NCBI GenBank assembly: GCA_029379385.1
Contig: CM055618.1
Location: 6,024,134-6,088,133, forward strand
Length of the DNA stretch: 64,000 nt
From: Quillaja saponaria
Taxonomy: Eukaryota > Streptophyta > Magnoliopsida > Fabales > Quillajaceae
Reading direction: 5' to 3'
The notes below the pieces were generated by a model. The model was not told the DNA's origin and did not search any database. It saw only the letters and a program-made list of their open reading frames with translations. Positions 24,170-36,764 of this stretch are shown one piece after another (positions within the stretch are counted from its first letter, which is position 1; every line of letters begins with the position of its first letter). The position numbers and the translations under genes are program-made.

Positions 24170-26330
24170 ATAATTCTTCTTCTTATAAGAGAAGAAGATT
24201 TTATTGGGAAAGAGAAGTACAAAGGAGAACACTATTTCCTCAAAGGAAAAAAAAAAATTAATACAAGAGATAAGTACTAAGCTTAAAATATTATAACTCA
24301 CCAAAGTGAAGAAATACACCAAAGTGAAGCTAGAAAAACAATCTTATCCCAAATAAGTTGTCTTCGTAGACGACCATCATGGAAGATTCTCGCATTACTC
24401 TCCAACCAAACTCCAAATGACCACAAAGCACATCTCCAAATACTTTTGATGTCCTTATTCGTGCCATAGTTCTGGTAATGAATCATCAAAAAATCTTTTA
24501 AAGATCCAGAACAAACCCATAGAATATTGAAAATGTCAAATATCTACACCAAATGTTCCAAATAAAAGGGCAATGAAAAAAGAAGTGCTCATAAGTCTCA
24601 CAATCATATGAATACATCACACAAATACCAGGTGATACCGTGATAGTGCATTTGACAGTATCCTGATTTGCAACAATTTATTAGTGTTGACTCTTTTAGG
24701 TACTGCTATCTAAACAAAAATCTTAACCTTAGATGGAAGTTTAACCTTTATGATAAATTTATGAAGTAGGAAAAAGAAAGCATCAGGCGTGAACAAGAAA
24801 ACTATAATATGATTTACAAGAGAGAGATCCTGAAGCATCAGGCGACCAAATCCAAATATCAAGTGTATTAGGGAAGCGAGAGAAGGAGAAAGAATGTCTA
24901 GAAGTTTGTACGACCATAAACTTACCTATCATTTAAACCTAAGAAATGAAAATCCCATGCAAAAGCTTCTCCTTCCAAGACACAATATGAGGAAATTAGA
25001 ACAAAATTAAAAGGTTGAGAGATGATAAAACCTAGGATAAGTGACACAAAAAACTCATTCCATAATTAAACATCCTCCCATGAATGAATGTGAGTACCAT
25101 TACCAGGTTTAAAATAAAGAGGAGAAGAAATGGAGAATAACTAGGAGATGAACTTCCAAGGGCTAGCACGAGAAAGACTTATAAATTTTGGCATCCCACC
25201 CATTCTGATGAAAGCCGAACTTGCTCTTAATCACCATATGCCAAAGTGTATCAAATTCTTATGGACAACACCAAAGCCACTTGCCCACTAGAGAAATGTT
25301 TTTGGACACCACTTTGGCAATCCCTAAACCACCTTTTAATTTCGGCTTAAAACAAAGATCCTAATTAACCAAGTGGTCTCCTTCTCCTAACCAAAGAAAA
25401 TCCCGCATAAGACATTATAATGTATTTGCCACCTTAACTGAAATTTTAAATAAAGAAAAGGCAATAGATGGGAATACTAGAGGCAGGAATTAAGAAGAGT
25501 AATCCTACCCCTGGAGAAAAAATGTACCCTTCCACCTTGCAAGACTCTTAGACACCTTACGAACAACAAGATCCCAAAAGAAATAGAACGAGGGTTTCCA
25601 CCAAGTGGAACACCTAAATAAGTCAGAAGAAGGTTCTGGATAGGACAACCAACTAAAGAAGAGTAATTGCACAATAAATGACTATCCAAATTAACCCCTA
25701 CTATACTACATTTAGTTAGGTTAACTTGAAGTCCAAAAATAAGTTTAAAAATCTAAAAAAAGCTAGAAGGTATGGGACATTTTTTAAACAATCTTATTTT
25801 CCTCAAGAAAGAGAATAGTATCATTGGCAAATTGAAGATGTGACAGTGTCACATCCTTAGAACCAATTTTCTTAACCCTGAATTTCACTCCTCAACCTCT
25901 TAGAGAACATTCTGCTCTGAACATCAGCTTTACCATTTATAACAACAGAGAACACTTCTGAAGATAGACACCCATTGATCCACTTCCTCATACCCAAAAC
26001 CCTTCCTAGCCATAACCTTTTTCCAAAAAGACCAACCCACTCTATCATAAGTTTTCTCAAAGTCAAGCTTGAAGATAACACATTTCTTCCCCTTAAGCTT
26101 ATATTCTTTGACAACCTCATTTGCAACAAGCCCCGCATCTAGAATTTTGTCTACCCTCAATGAAGGCACTTTGAAGATAGATATATTTTCCTCCCATACA
26201 CTACACAACATGTTAGACAAGACTTTTAGTTAAAATCTTGTAATCGCTAGTAAGAAGGCTGATAGGATGGAAATCCTTGATCTTAACAGAATGATCCTTT
26301 TTAGAGACCAAGGTAATGGCATACAATAAT
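24170..26330 (-). mobile_element. 5'-truncated LINE inside an intron of the oxygenase gene
   Basis: On minus, reverse-transcriptase blocks read VDKILDAGLVANEVV, CVIFKLDFEKTYDRVGWSFW (26000-26150), LLTYLGVPLGGNPRSISF and FFSRGRITLLNSCL (25477-25650). A WHMVIKSKFG..GWDAKIYKSFSR-type block follows near 25160-25260, then a C-terminal block SIWRCALWSFGVWLESNARI near 24400. A 3' end with CCAATAAAATCTTCTTC lies near 24190. There are many stops and shifts. The catalytic FADD segment between 25700 and 25870 is degraded. Confidence 0.8.
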
Positions 26331-28615
26331 AGACTGGCTTATTCTTATCATATTGTGCCCTTAATTAACTAACTTTTCAAAAAGTCTACAGCAAAGAGGA
26401 CATCTTATAACCCTTGGCTTGTTATTTAGTTGGAATCAAATTGGAAGTAGTGTGTTTCATGTTTCCTGTATTCTATAAGGCTGTTTTTGACACTAACTGC
26501 AACACTGGTGAACATCAACATAATGCAATTACTAATAAATGCATAATATATATAAATATATCAAAACTTATAAACCATGCACAAAAAGTTCATTAGATGA
26601 CACTACGAATTTATGTACTTAGAATTTAGGTTCATTCAGCTTAGATTGTCAGATGCAGATTCCATAGAAGTTTCAGACTGATGATGTAAGAGGCAACGTT
26701 GATCGAATTTGATCTAATTCTAGAAGTTGGTGTCTGATTGAGGGGTCACAATATAAGAAATACTTAGTTAGCCTCCTGGTATGGGAGGGTGAATTGGTAC
26801 CTGTCTCTGTGTGTGAGAGAGAGGAAAGGGGAACTTCATTGCACCTCATCGACAGAATGAATGTTACGTTTGTCAGCTGTGTACATCAAAATGTCCTGAC
26901 AGGAAAAACATAGTTAAAAAGATTCATCAAGTTTTCTACTTGAAACACAAAATAAGACAGATCAAGGACTTGTACAGAAATCAATACACTTGAGTAAGAA
27001 GGGAAAGAGGTAAGCGAGAAGCCTTTCAGCAGATTCACTTACTCCAGCCATGGGCATAACGATTTTTGGTTCCCCATCCTGGAAGTGAAAGAGTCCACCA
27101 TCGAAATCCCTCCCGCAACTATTCAAGAAGCAGACTACCTTTTACTACCAAAAAGAAGACAAAAGCTGTTAGATGGAATAAACATATAAGATATCAGAAA
27201 GAGAGATAGAAATAACTGGAGAAACTGCTTATAATTTTAAAGGCACTCCTAGCAACAGTTTTGCACTACAGTAAAAACAAAATTTAAGGTATTACTTAAG
27301 AGGGAAAATAAGCAATGGATCAGAAAATTTATCCTGAGAGTGAAATTCTCAGAGCTGTGCCGTTAAAAATGAGGTCCCACTATTCTAACCCTTCACGGTG
27401 TATGAAATTCTAAGGGAATCTTCAAGATAGCTATCCCATAGATTTTGGCAACTATCCACACATCAAATGTAGAAAAAAAACTGATTGCAGTAAGAAATCA
27501 ATCTTCAAGGACTCCAAAATACACCAATTGGAGCCCAAAAATAAATAGTTTTAAAAAATTTCTCTGGTCGTTGTTCTCTTAAGAACTTCAATCACAAGAA
27601 AGTCCTATACAAAGAGATATAACAAGAAGCAAAATTTCCTGAAAGAACATTGGTCAAGTAAAGAAGTCATTTGCTTAGAACATACTAGTTTGAGAATAAT
27701 GTTGTTTAGTTAACTTAGTTTTACTGTGCAATCTGTGAACAAGAGGGAAGAGAAAACTGCCTCTGCAGAAACATCCAACTTCACGATTGGTTGTGAGTGA
27801 AACCAAGAATAAAGAATCTACTCTCAGCTACAGTTATGAGTTGACTTTCACGTAATCCTAAGGAGTTTTCATACCAAAAAAAATAGTAATCTGGATAAAC
27901 AACCTGACCTGGTCAGATTGAGTTTGGGATTTAAGTGTCAAAGTACTAGAAAGCTGGCTTTTCAGGCTACAAGTTTGAGATTGTATTTGTCTAACAGACT
28001 CCAAAGAAGCTAGATATTAACGCTTAATCACAGACAATAAAAGGAAAGAAAAATCAAAAACCTTCTTAATAGAATTGCTAATGTTTCTACAAACCTAGAG
28101 TTTTCCTATTTGTAATTCAAGGTCATCAATCGGATGTTGAATATTTCTTACTCATTTTTATTTCATATATTATCTTGTTAATGAAAGGCTTCTGGTTTAT
28201 CAAGTTATGAACATTCCTAAGTCACTCGAACAGTCAATTTAGTTTTCGAAGTTAATGTATAAACAGAAATCAAGAACATACCAGAACTTCAAGAAATTGG
28301 GTTAGTAGGACACATTATGCATTTTCCTATTGTGAAATGTTACTTACAACAAAAAAAGTGATAACTCCTAATATTAACAAGTATTTCAAACCAATTGACA
28401 TTTAAAATTACAAGGGAACTCATTTTTTTCTTTTAATTTTTTCAAGATGGTAGGAAAATACACAAGGAGGTTGAGGCTACACCCATTAAAGAAAGAATAG
28501 AGAAAACCGTTACGGTGGTTTTGACATATCCAACTTAGCTAGTGGATGCCATGTTTAATAAAGGCAAGGTGGAGAAGAAGTTTTTGAGAATGATATGATT
28601 GCACAGGGCGTTACA

Positions 28616-28711
28616 AAAAATGAAGCCTCTAATCTATGCAAATGAAGGAAAATAATGCATGTAAAAAATGAAGCCTCCAATCTATGCAAATGAAGGAAAA
28701 TAATGCATGTG
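28616..28711 (+). repeat. Two-copy tandem repeat of about 48 bases
   Basis: The unit AAAAAATGAAGCCTC followed by ATCTATGCAAATGAAGGAAA and TAATGCATGT occurs twice in direct succession. It lies in the first visible intron of the oxygenase gene. Confidence 0.85.
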
Positions 28712-28967
28712 GCTGATCACTCAGTTGAGTTCTTTCAAGAAGTGAATACTTCCATTCCACATATTTATCTAAGCTAGAGATTCCCTTTCAGCCTTCTCTT
28801 TAATAATTTCAATAATATTCAACATTCTACTCCTCCATTTAACCAAAGAAACCAAATAGTAAGTAAAGAAAAAATATGATGGCAAACCAACCTGATGAAA
28901 CCAGTGAATTCAACGAAGAGCTCATACTTACACCCAGAGAACTCCTCTAACTTATCTTTCAACCTCT

Positions 28968-29676
28968 CTGACATGGAATCATAAATAAGCAAGTAAACAA
29001 GATATAGGAAGTGCTTCACTGACTCAAAGAAAAAGAGTAATACCACTTGGCTGCTAACGAATTTCAAGCAAAGTTTAAATTACAAAAAATAATAACAATA
29101 ATAACAATAATTTGGGCTTCATTGAACTGCCAAAGGTCAAGAAACCACAAGAACAAATACCATTCCTTGCAAATAATTGTGCATTCACATTCCTAGTAAA
29201 CAAAGTCACAGTAAAGTCTCTAAAACTGGCAGTCTTAATGGATTTGTATTCAGGAATCCAGAGATAAAACATGTTATATAAAATCTGTTGTCGTCACAAG
29301 TCACAATAATTAAGCAACATTGAATACAAGATCTAATAAAGCAAGTAAACAAGATTCAGACTATCACCACAAACTTAAGTTGCTAACTGGCCTTAATTGT
29401 CTGTATCTAGAATACAAGCACCAACAAATCATAGTAGTTAAGACCCAAGCTTCTAGTTTTCTTTCATTGCAGTGAATCTCTAGCTAATCAATTACAGTTA
29501 AATTATAATAAAAAATTTCATTTTGGTAAGCTAATTGTGCCATTCTTACTTAGATAAAAAAAATCATAACCCATAAGCCGGATAGCCATTTGACGAGTCT
29601 TGTCTCATTTATTCACGCTTTTCTTGTCCTTTTTTCTGAAAATTTTCTTAAAGTCTCATGAAAGAAACTGTACCTG
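28968..29676. other. Gap between the oxygenase gene and the gypsy LTR
   Basis: Upstream exons of the oxygenase should lie here or have been lost; I could not recognise them. A minus-strand hydrophobic frame near 28990-29060 is not convincing as an exon. Confidence 0.35.
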
Positions 29677-30006
29677 TGATAAGGCAAAACCCAGTTCCAA
29701 GAATGGATACTGAATCTGGCGGAGTTTGAGAGAGAGAGAAAAGAAAAGAATTGCAAACAGAGAAGAGAACAAAGCTTAAAGCTAATACATCCACAAATTC
29801 GATACCAATTCTTACATTGTAGATCCATTTTATACCTGTAACTGGTCTCTAATAGGCTAACAAAACTGACTTTTGACGTGTACAACAAACTAACAATTTG
29901 TCTAACTGTCAAACAGGTGTACAATTAGCTTGCTAGTGAAGGATTAATGAAACGCTGCATATAAAGCTTGTGGGGAACGTGGGCTTGAAAGTCTCTGGCT
30001 TGTATT
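29677..30006 (-). repeat. 3' LTR region of the gypsy element with TATA box
   Basis: On minus it holds TATAAAATGG (about 29825-29834), a CT-rich run and an end ...GGGTTTTGCCTTATCA. It is cut at 30006/30007 by the Copia element, whose target duplication GTATT lies at 30002-30006 and 40128-40132. The border between LTR and internal region was not located. Confidence 0.65.
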
Positions 30007-30401
30007 TGATAGAAATATGATAAGAACAACACACAAATTAAAGGGATGATCAAATTGGAATATTTAAAAACAATTTCTATTTTCTTGTTATCAAATTGAA
30101 AACATACAATGAGTATTTATAAGACTCATAATAGTAATTATAAAGTCACACAACTAAATGTGCACTAATATGACTTTAACACCCATTACCCTAGACATGG
30201 ACTCTAACCCATTACTACAATTTTATTACACATTAATAAAAATAAATTAAAAAATAAAAACTTTCACTAGCACACAATAATTTATAGCCACCCATTATAA
30301 GAAATTAACTACCTCTTAAAACCCATTACATCAAAATAACTCACATTTCTAACTTCTACTAACAATTTATCATAAGAAAATAAAATTTATTATTTTCAAC
30401 A
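30007..30401 (-). repeat. 3' LTR of the 30007-40127 Copia
   Basis: 395 bases starting TGATAGAAATATG and ending TTTTCAACA on +. It matches 39739-40127 closely, with scattered substitutions and small indels. Confidence 0.93.
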
Positions 30402-31381
30402 CTTCCTCTTAAACTTAATTTTCCTTTCTAACTCCAAGCAATTCTCTCAATCCTTGAAATACTTCAAATTTAAGTGGCTTTGTGAAAATATTAGCAACTT
30501 GATCAAGAGACACTAATTTGACTTTCACTTCTTTCTTGGCAATACACTCACGGACAAAATGATACCTTGTGTCTATATGCTTGCTTCTAGCATAGGACAG
30601 GGTTCTTTGCCAAAGCTAGTGCAGGCTTGTTGTCAACAAAAATTTGGGTTGGTTCTTTTTGTGGCTCTTGTAGCTCCTTTAACAATTTTCTTAACCAAAT
30701 GGTATGACAAGTACAAGAGGTAGAAGCAACATATTCAGCCTCACAAGTTGAAAAAGTAACAATTGGCTGCTTCTTTGAAACTCAAGATATTGTATTATTT
30801 CCCATGAAAAATACAAAACCTGTGGTGCTTTTTCTCTCATCCAAATCTCAGGAAAAATCACTATCACAGTATCCCAAAAGATCAATAATATGTGAAGAAA
30901 AATAAAATAGGCCATAGTCAAGTGTACCTCTTAGGTAGCGAAGAATTCTTTTAGCTGTTTTAATGTGAGTAGAAATAGGAGATTCCATGTAACGACTTAC
31001 TACTCCAACAACATAAAGAATGTTTGGCCTTGTGCAAGTCTAGTATCTCAAACTTCCAACAAGATTTCTAAATAATGTAGGATCTACTTTCTCTCCAATA
31101 TCATGCTTCGACAACTTCTCTCCACATTCCATGGGTGTATTCACAGAGTTGCTATCAAGCATTTGAAATTTCTTAATAACATCTTTTGCATAGCCTTCTT
31201 GTGACATAAAAATTCCACCATCATTTTGCTTCACTTCAAAGCCCAAGTAGTAAGACATTAGTGCCATGTTAGTCATCTCAAATTCACAAGTCATTGCCTT
31301 CTTAAAATCTTCAAACATGATTGGATTATTTCCAGTAAAAATTAGATCATTCACGTAAAGGCAAACAAATAAAACATCACA
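30402..31381 (-). pseudogene. Copia reverse transcriptase C-terminal part and RNase H
   Basis: Blocks on minus are LFVCLYVNDLIFTGNN (the catalytic Y-V-D-D reads Y-V-N-D here), MTNMALMSYYLGFEVKQ and EGYAKDVIKKFQMLDSN, then, after a stop at about 31037, YMESPISTHIKTAKRILRYL and RNase H with STCEAEYVASTSC and a VDNKPALALAKNP-type block near 30610. The domain continues from 36762 onwards, across the CACTA insertion. Loss of a catalytic aspartate, plus stops, makes it non-functional. Confidence 0.9.
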
Positions 31382-31389
31382 CACTACTA

Positions 31390-32000
31390 GAAAAAAGCAG
31401 TTTAGCGATGGTCTCAATTTGACAAATTCGTCATAAATCCGTTGCAAATTGGATTTGCAACGAATTTGTGACATATTATATCTATCGTAAATTTCTCGAC
31501 GTAATTTTGTGACGAAAATAATTCGGTTGTAAATTCGTTGCAAATGTATAGCGACGAGAGTATTTCGTCGCTATTCCATAGTAAATCATTCGCCAAAAAA
31601 ATTCAACAAAACTATCGTTAAATTGCGATAATAAATTCCGTTACAAATTCGTTGCAAATTTTACAATGAACAACTTTTAATTCCATAGCAAATTTGTCGT
31701 AAATCTGTCGCAAATTAAGATCAAAATTCCGTCACAAATCCGCCATAATTTCTTTGCAAAATTCTGTCACAAATCTATCGCAATCTTAAAACTTAAAAAA
31801 TTTCAATCCGTCATAAATGTGTCGCAATTGTAAAACTTAAGAAATTTTAATTCGTCACAAAACTATCACAAATCCGTCACAAAATTAAGTTAATTAAGAA
31901 ATTTATTTCCGTCATAAATTTGTCGCTAATCGGAAAATATAATATGCATATTCTGTCACAAAATCGTCACTATTATGTCGCTAATTGTAACAGTTTTTAA
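31390..32000. repeat. CACTA left subterminal repeat array
   Basis: Many imperfect copies of a roughly 10-12-base motif of the type CGTCGCAAAT, CGTCACAAAT or CGTCATAAAT occur in both orientations. Confidence 0.8.
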
Positions 32001-32239
32001 TATATTTATGCATTTTAATTCATTTATCCATATTTTTTACACCAGTTTTGACCATGTAACATCAATAAATTCAGAAACCAAACTATAATGAACACATTCC
32101 ATTAACAAAAGAAAATTACATCAATTCAACAAAGTTTGAACACATATCCAACTAACTTTAGACACATTCAACATTTAACATATCCAAATATGTAATAAAA
32201 GTAAACTTAAAAGATAATAAAACCTTGTCCAAAAACTAA

Positions 32240-33430
32240 GTAATAAACTAAATCTTAATCATCGTCACCAAGATCCTCATCGGATTCATCATCATCATCT
32301 TCATCTTCAACATTATCATCCTAATAAGTAAAACATAGTAAATTTATATAAGTAAATTTGTATAATTTAATTAGTTTCTATTTTTCATAATTGAAACAAA
32401 ACTTACAGCTTGTCGTCCATATTTTCCTTTTGCTTTCCCTTTCTGATGCCCACGTGCCCTAGACGATTGCGAGAAAGAAGTTGTCAACTGTTTAATTGCA
32501 TCCACAACACCTTTTAGCACATTATCAACATAACTACGTATCTTTTAATTTTGTGTCTGAATCTCAGTGCGCAACTCGATACGCATCTCGGTTCGCATGA
32601 TACTTAAAAAATGTTCTTATGAAACAGGCGCACTAGATGATGAACTAGTTGGATGTGAGCTAACACTGACCGAATATGAGGAACGTGAATAACAAGGGTT
32701 AAGAGTACAACCAAAGCCATAAACTCTACCCTTCTTTGGCTGACCAGTAGAATACAACCATGCATCCATATCTCTAACCAGTTCAATAGACGAGGAACTT
32801 CCATCCTCTCTATGTTTTTCAATAACTCTACCGGAATACCCTTCATTGAATATATAAAAAATAATCACTTATTTTAAAGATTAACACTTACGCTGACATT
32901 TTGTGAATGCTGAGAAACAAACTCTCATATCTTTCTCTTATGCGTCCCGTCAAATAACTCCTTATATCAGACGGGTCGTTTCAGCTCTTTTTCCTGCAAA
33001 ATAAACATAACTTATACATGCCTTCATTAAAAAATTATAAGTTGGTAAATTAAATGATTTATTTGTTTACCATAATCTCCTTATGACGAACGAATGTGCG
33101 CGAACCTCCAGCATGAACACTAGCCTCTGGCATTTAAGTTTGATTTTTCATGGCAGCTGCCGACTTATGTTTCCACTCCTCTGTATTCCATGTTGTTTCA
33201 CACAGCTCATTAAAATATTCAAATCGAATAGCTGCTAGACCGAATCCTCTCCAATCTAATGGGTTTTGTGATTTACTTTTTACCTTAGCCATATTTCTTG
33301 CATTATGAAGTAGTTTATTGAATCGTTCTTGTGTAGCCTTTTCCCACACAATGCGAGCCATAGACCTATCATACTCAGATGCAAAACAAAATCTCCTCTG
33401 AAAAGTAAAATATATAATAGTCACTCATTC
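32240..33430 (-). pseudogene. CACTA-borne Transposase_24-type protein, decayed
   Basis: On minus, 33424-33134 reads RRFCFASEYDRSMARIVWEK, then NPLDWRGFGLAAIRFEYFNE and TTWNTEEWKHKSAAAMKNQ, characteristic of the plant En/Spm-associated protein family Transposase_24. It continues with GGSRTFVRHKEIM (33070-33130), LKRPV..YKELFDGTHKRK (32930-33000, with a stop), MDAWLYSTGQPKKGRVYGFG (32690-32780), a SHPTSSSSSAP stretch, and an acidic DDDDESDEDLGDDD tail near 32260-32300. Intron-like gaps and stops separate the blocks. In related elements this protein binds subterminal repeats and does not catalyse excision. Confidence 0.75.
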
Positions 33431-34064
33431 TAATAATATCTCAATCCTTCATTCTAACTTAGCAAAATTTCGGTAGCATTTCTCTATGGTCTCCTAAGTA
33501 CATGACATGAACATAACAATTACTCTATGTCTATGTATGCACCCGAAGAACATAGAGAAATGAAATCAAAATTTAAACTAAAGGAAATCCAAATTAAGAT
33601 ATTACTGTAGTGAATGATATGTGTCGCTTTCCTAAACTGTCCACTTTGGACAATTCAAGAATCGTTAACTAATGGTAATTCACTTTTGTCAAACTTAATG
33701 ACCAATATAATTGAATTTTGATTAGCAACAATTATTGAACGAGAATCTAAGTTTTGAGTGTTTGTAAAATGTTAAAAATTTTAACTATCTCACTAATTAA
33801 TCTAATAACATATATAGTCTAATTAACATCTATATCAACAAATCTTAACTCTTTCATAACAAATTAATGAACAAATTTAATTGAAAACAATTGACACACC
33901 ATACAGCAAATCACATTCCTTAACAAATTTTAGTAGATTCAGTAGATATATAAGTAAAAATTTTCATATATTTATTAATCTATAGGCAATAGCTATTGTA
34001 CTTAACAAATCACATTCAAGATAAAAGTTATAGATTTATGTTTCACTATTACAATTTGACTTTT

Positions 34065-34300
34065 TCCTTGTAAATAACATATATTATATTAACTATAACT
34101 TTCCTTGTAAGCAACCTATATTATATTAACTATAACTTTCCTTGTAAGCAACGTATAGTTAATAATTATACTATAACTTTCCTTGTAACAATTTGACATT
34201 CTCAGACCAAATTATATTATATAAACTATTGACATTAGAAAGTCTTAGACCAAATTATATTATATTAACTATTACAATTTGACATTAGAATGTCTCAGAT
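34065..34300. repeat. Degenerate tandem repeats inside the CACTA element
   Basis: ACTATAACTTTCCTTGTAA recurs three times at about 40-45-base spacing. It is followed by two copies of an AGACCAAATTATATTATA / TTGACATTAGAA unit. Confidence 0.8.
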
Positions 34301-35534
34301 CTTATGTTTTATATAGTTCATCTTTCCTTGTGTATACTCCTTCCCCTGTTTTACTCTTTGCAGACATGTACGCCATCAATGGGTGCAGGCGGTAAGTCTT
34401 CGTTAAGTTAAGCATCAAACCCAAACCTAGAAGAAAGTCCTTTGCTCAAGGCAAAAGCCTAGAACCACCAAACTGATTTGTTTTCGATCGGAGCATTAAG
34501 CAGCGCAAGAAAGTAAAGACTTGTGGACTTTTTGTTAAATAAATCAGTTTTTATAAAGACTTGTAGTATAATATTATTACAACAAGCTTCCTAAAAGCTA
34601 AGAACAGATCTAAGACAGAGGAAGGCAAGCAAGTAAAAAACGTTAAAAGAAAATAAAAGAAATCAAGAAAGTGCAAACCTTTAACAACCCCTGAAGAAGA
34701 CAAAATGAAGAGAGGATTTTGAACCACCAATTTCACAAATCTCCAATCTTTGACTCGATCTTTTGTTGCAAGAGGCTCATGTTCTTCCACACTAGGAGTG
34801 GTCTTTGATTTTGATCTTGGATGTCAGAGAGGAAAACTGGAGTTTGAGATTAGGGATTTCAGAGAGCTTTTATCCGGACTAGGGATTTCAAGATCTATTG
34901 TTGAGTTTGTTTCAATAGAAAAAGGAAAAAAAATATAAGAAGGAAATTAAAAAAAATAGAGTTTTTTTAATTCATAATATAAATGTCTTTCTCCTTTTCC
35001 TGGTTATGGCCGAAAGTGCCAACATCTTGAAACCACAATTAAGCCCACGGATTGAAGAAGCATACTTATTCCTTGCATTTAATGCAAGTGGTTTACGTTT
35101 CTTCAATTTAGTCCTTAATCTTTTCAATTTAATCCTTACTCCACAATTTAACTTTTACATAATTTCCATAATATTTTCAATCCCATAATGATCGCTTATA
35201 TTATTTATTTATATTCCTAATTACCTCAATAAGCCTTAAAACAACTTAATCATCAATAATTTATCCATACTTATTTTTCTATAATTTATTCAATTTATCA
35301 AGTTTAATATTTATTTACATTTTAATCACTTTCTCAGTACATAATAAATATATAGATATTGACAAATTATACATTTATTAATATTGAAAAGAATTTTAAA
35401 GAAATCAATAGTCATAAAACAATATTATAATAATAAAAACTATACTTTTAATATATCTTTTAATTCATAATAATTTTTTAAAATTTTAATTCATAAATTT
35501 GAGAAGAACTTCAAAAAATTATGATTATTAGGAG

Positions 35535-35540
<6 letters not shown>

Positions 35541-35579
<39 letters not shown>
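35541..35579. repeat. (AT)n microsatellite
   Basis: About 19 uninterrupted AT units. Confidence 0.95.
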
Positions 35580-35581
<2 letters not shown>

Positions 35582-36369
35582 CAATTTTAATTACTATTAA
35601 CATATAATTATTAAAAAAAATTATAAATTTATTATTATTGAGAAGAATTAGTATATAAGAAATTAAAGGCTATGTGCATAACAAAAAATAATAATAATAA
35701 TAAATTTGAAAAAAAATAATTCTTTATTTGAAACAAATAACAACTAAAGGCTATGTGCATAACAATAATAAAAAGTATTTAAGAAAATTAAAAATTTCTA
35801 CCATGAAACCACTTTTATATATAATAAAGATTAAATCTTTTTTTCCAAGAAAATATATAAAAAAGAAATTAGTATACTAAGGATTTTTTTTTTGTGAGAT
35901 ACTCAATAAATAAAAATTGTGTATAACTTTGATTGAAGAAAAGAAAAACAGGAGAAAAGAAAGCAAATGTAGAATAAAGAATAATTTTACTTCCTTATTG
36001 TAATTTTTTGCCTCTTACGCTAATTAAAATGACTTTTTTTTAACAGATTATTAAAACTGGGTATTAGTTTCAATTTGAGAAATATAATATATATATTTTT
36101 TTGGTTAAAGATGACAATATAATCTTTATCAGTCTAATAAAAAGATGAATTGATGAATTAAAAATATACATTTTCTTTTTAATCTTTCCATCGCAATTAC
36201 ATAACGCTAGTCGGCAGGCGACATTACCAAAGTTATGTTGTACTACTCCGCCATAGAAAAAAAGTAGAATTAAGAAACAAAAATTGAGTCATAAAGAGAG
36301 GTGAGGTATATCGTTATTTTATTTATTTATTTTTCGTGCAAAAAATGGAATAAATTAAGAGAAAAATGT

Positions 36370-36760
36370 GTTAAAATCGTAAATTGTTGATTAGTGATGG
36401 AAATTCCGTCGTAAATCCATCGCACCATATTTCTTTTAGCGACAGAATGTTTTCCATCACAAATTCGTCGCAATATCAAAAATTTTAAATTAGCAACAGA
36501 TATTCCGTCGCTATTCTATCACTAAACTTACTGACAGAATAGCAATGGAAATCCATCGCTAATATGTTGCAATGTTTGCGCGCCATTAGTTTATGCGATT
36601 TTCCTGCCAAATTAGTGATGGAATAATATTCTGTCGCAATTCCATCACTATATAGCGATAGATTATTTCTTTCGCAATGCCGTTGCTATATAACGACGGA
36701 ATTACAATGGAATAAATCTATCACTAAATTTTGTCAGCTAAATTGTTATTTTCTAGTAGT
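36370..36760. repeat. CACTA right subterminal repeat array
   Basis: Repeated TTCCGTCGTAAATCC, CCGTCGCTATTC and ATCCATCGCTAAT-type motifs in both orientations, mirroring the left array. Confidence 0.8.
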
Positions 36761-36764
36761 GAGA

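Larger units (their letters stand above)
23365..28967 (-). pseudogene. 2-oxoglutarate/Fe(II)-dependent oxygenase (P4H-like plant family), disrupted
   Basis: Exons on minus: 28967-28892 (ERLKDKLEEF, YELFVEFTGFI), 27138-27043 (VVCFLNSCGRDFDGGLFHFQ, DGEPKIVMPMAG), 26895-26845 (DILMYTADKRNIHSVDE) and 23730-23365 (ITGGERLT, WFSGASHDGD, NMYWF, RLHVLGYDVYLAQDNNCDSD, RLARGTELFDHEFVNTLDAL). These match an uncharacterised plant double-stranded beta-helix oxygenase family. The blocks seen include the second iron histidine (NIHSVDE) and the likely 2-oxoglutarate-binding arginine (GERLT). The exon expected between the first two, which would carry the W-H-x-D iron motif, was not found, although the flanking phases leave room for one. 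The last exon has a frameshift near 23705, TGA at 23571-23573 and a second frameshift near 23535. Upstream exons were not recognised. A minus-strand LINE lies in the intron 23731-26844. Confidence 0.85.
33431..36370. other. CACTA interior without recognisable transposase
   Basis: AT-rich sequence. It contains tandem units of about 43 bases at 34065-34200, an (AT)n microsatellite at 35541-35579 and, near 34690-34830 on minus, an exon-like frame (EEHEPLATKDRVKDWRFVKL) ending at a possible donor. That frame matches no family I know. Confidence 0.5.
31382..36761. mobile_element. CACTA (En/Spm-type) DNA transposon
   Basis: Both ends carry the 13-base inverted repeat CACTACTAGAAAA. Flanking trinucleotides are ACA and AGA, consistent with a 3-bp target duplication with one mutation. 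Just inside each end are dense repeats of variants of CGTCGCAAAT / TTCCGTCGCTA in both orientations, as expected for the subterminal arrays bound by the accessory transposase protein. The only recognisable gene is a decayed Transposase_24-type protein (32240-33430, minus). No TNP2-type catalytic transposase was found, so the element looks non-autonomous. It interrupts the Copia reverse transcriptase just before LFVCLYVND. Confidence 0.9.

Noticed and set aside
24089..24322. Leucine/phenylalanine-rich minus frame as a small membrane protein
   Set aside because: It lies in the 3' end of the minus-strand LINE, where a T-rich tail gives spurious hydrophobic codons.
28990..29272. Minus-strand frames upstream of the oxygenase exon as possible 5' exons
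   Set aside because: The sequence expected upstream of ERLKDKLEEF was not recognisable and splice borders did not give a consistent phase.
31040..31543. A 167-codon minus-strand frame that looks like one protein
   Set aside because: It crosses the CACTA/Copia border at 31382. The N-terminal third is translated CACTA subterminal repeat, the rest is Copia reverse transcriptase. It is a chimeric frame, not a gene.
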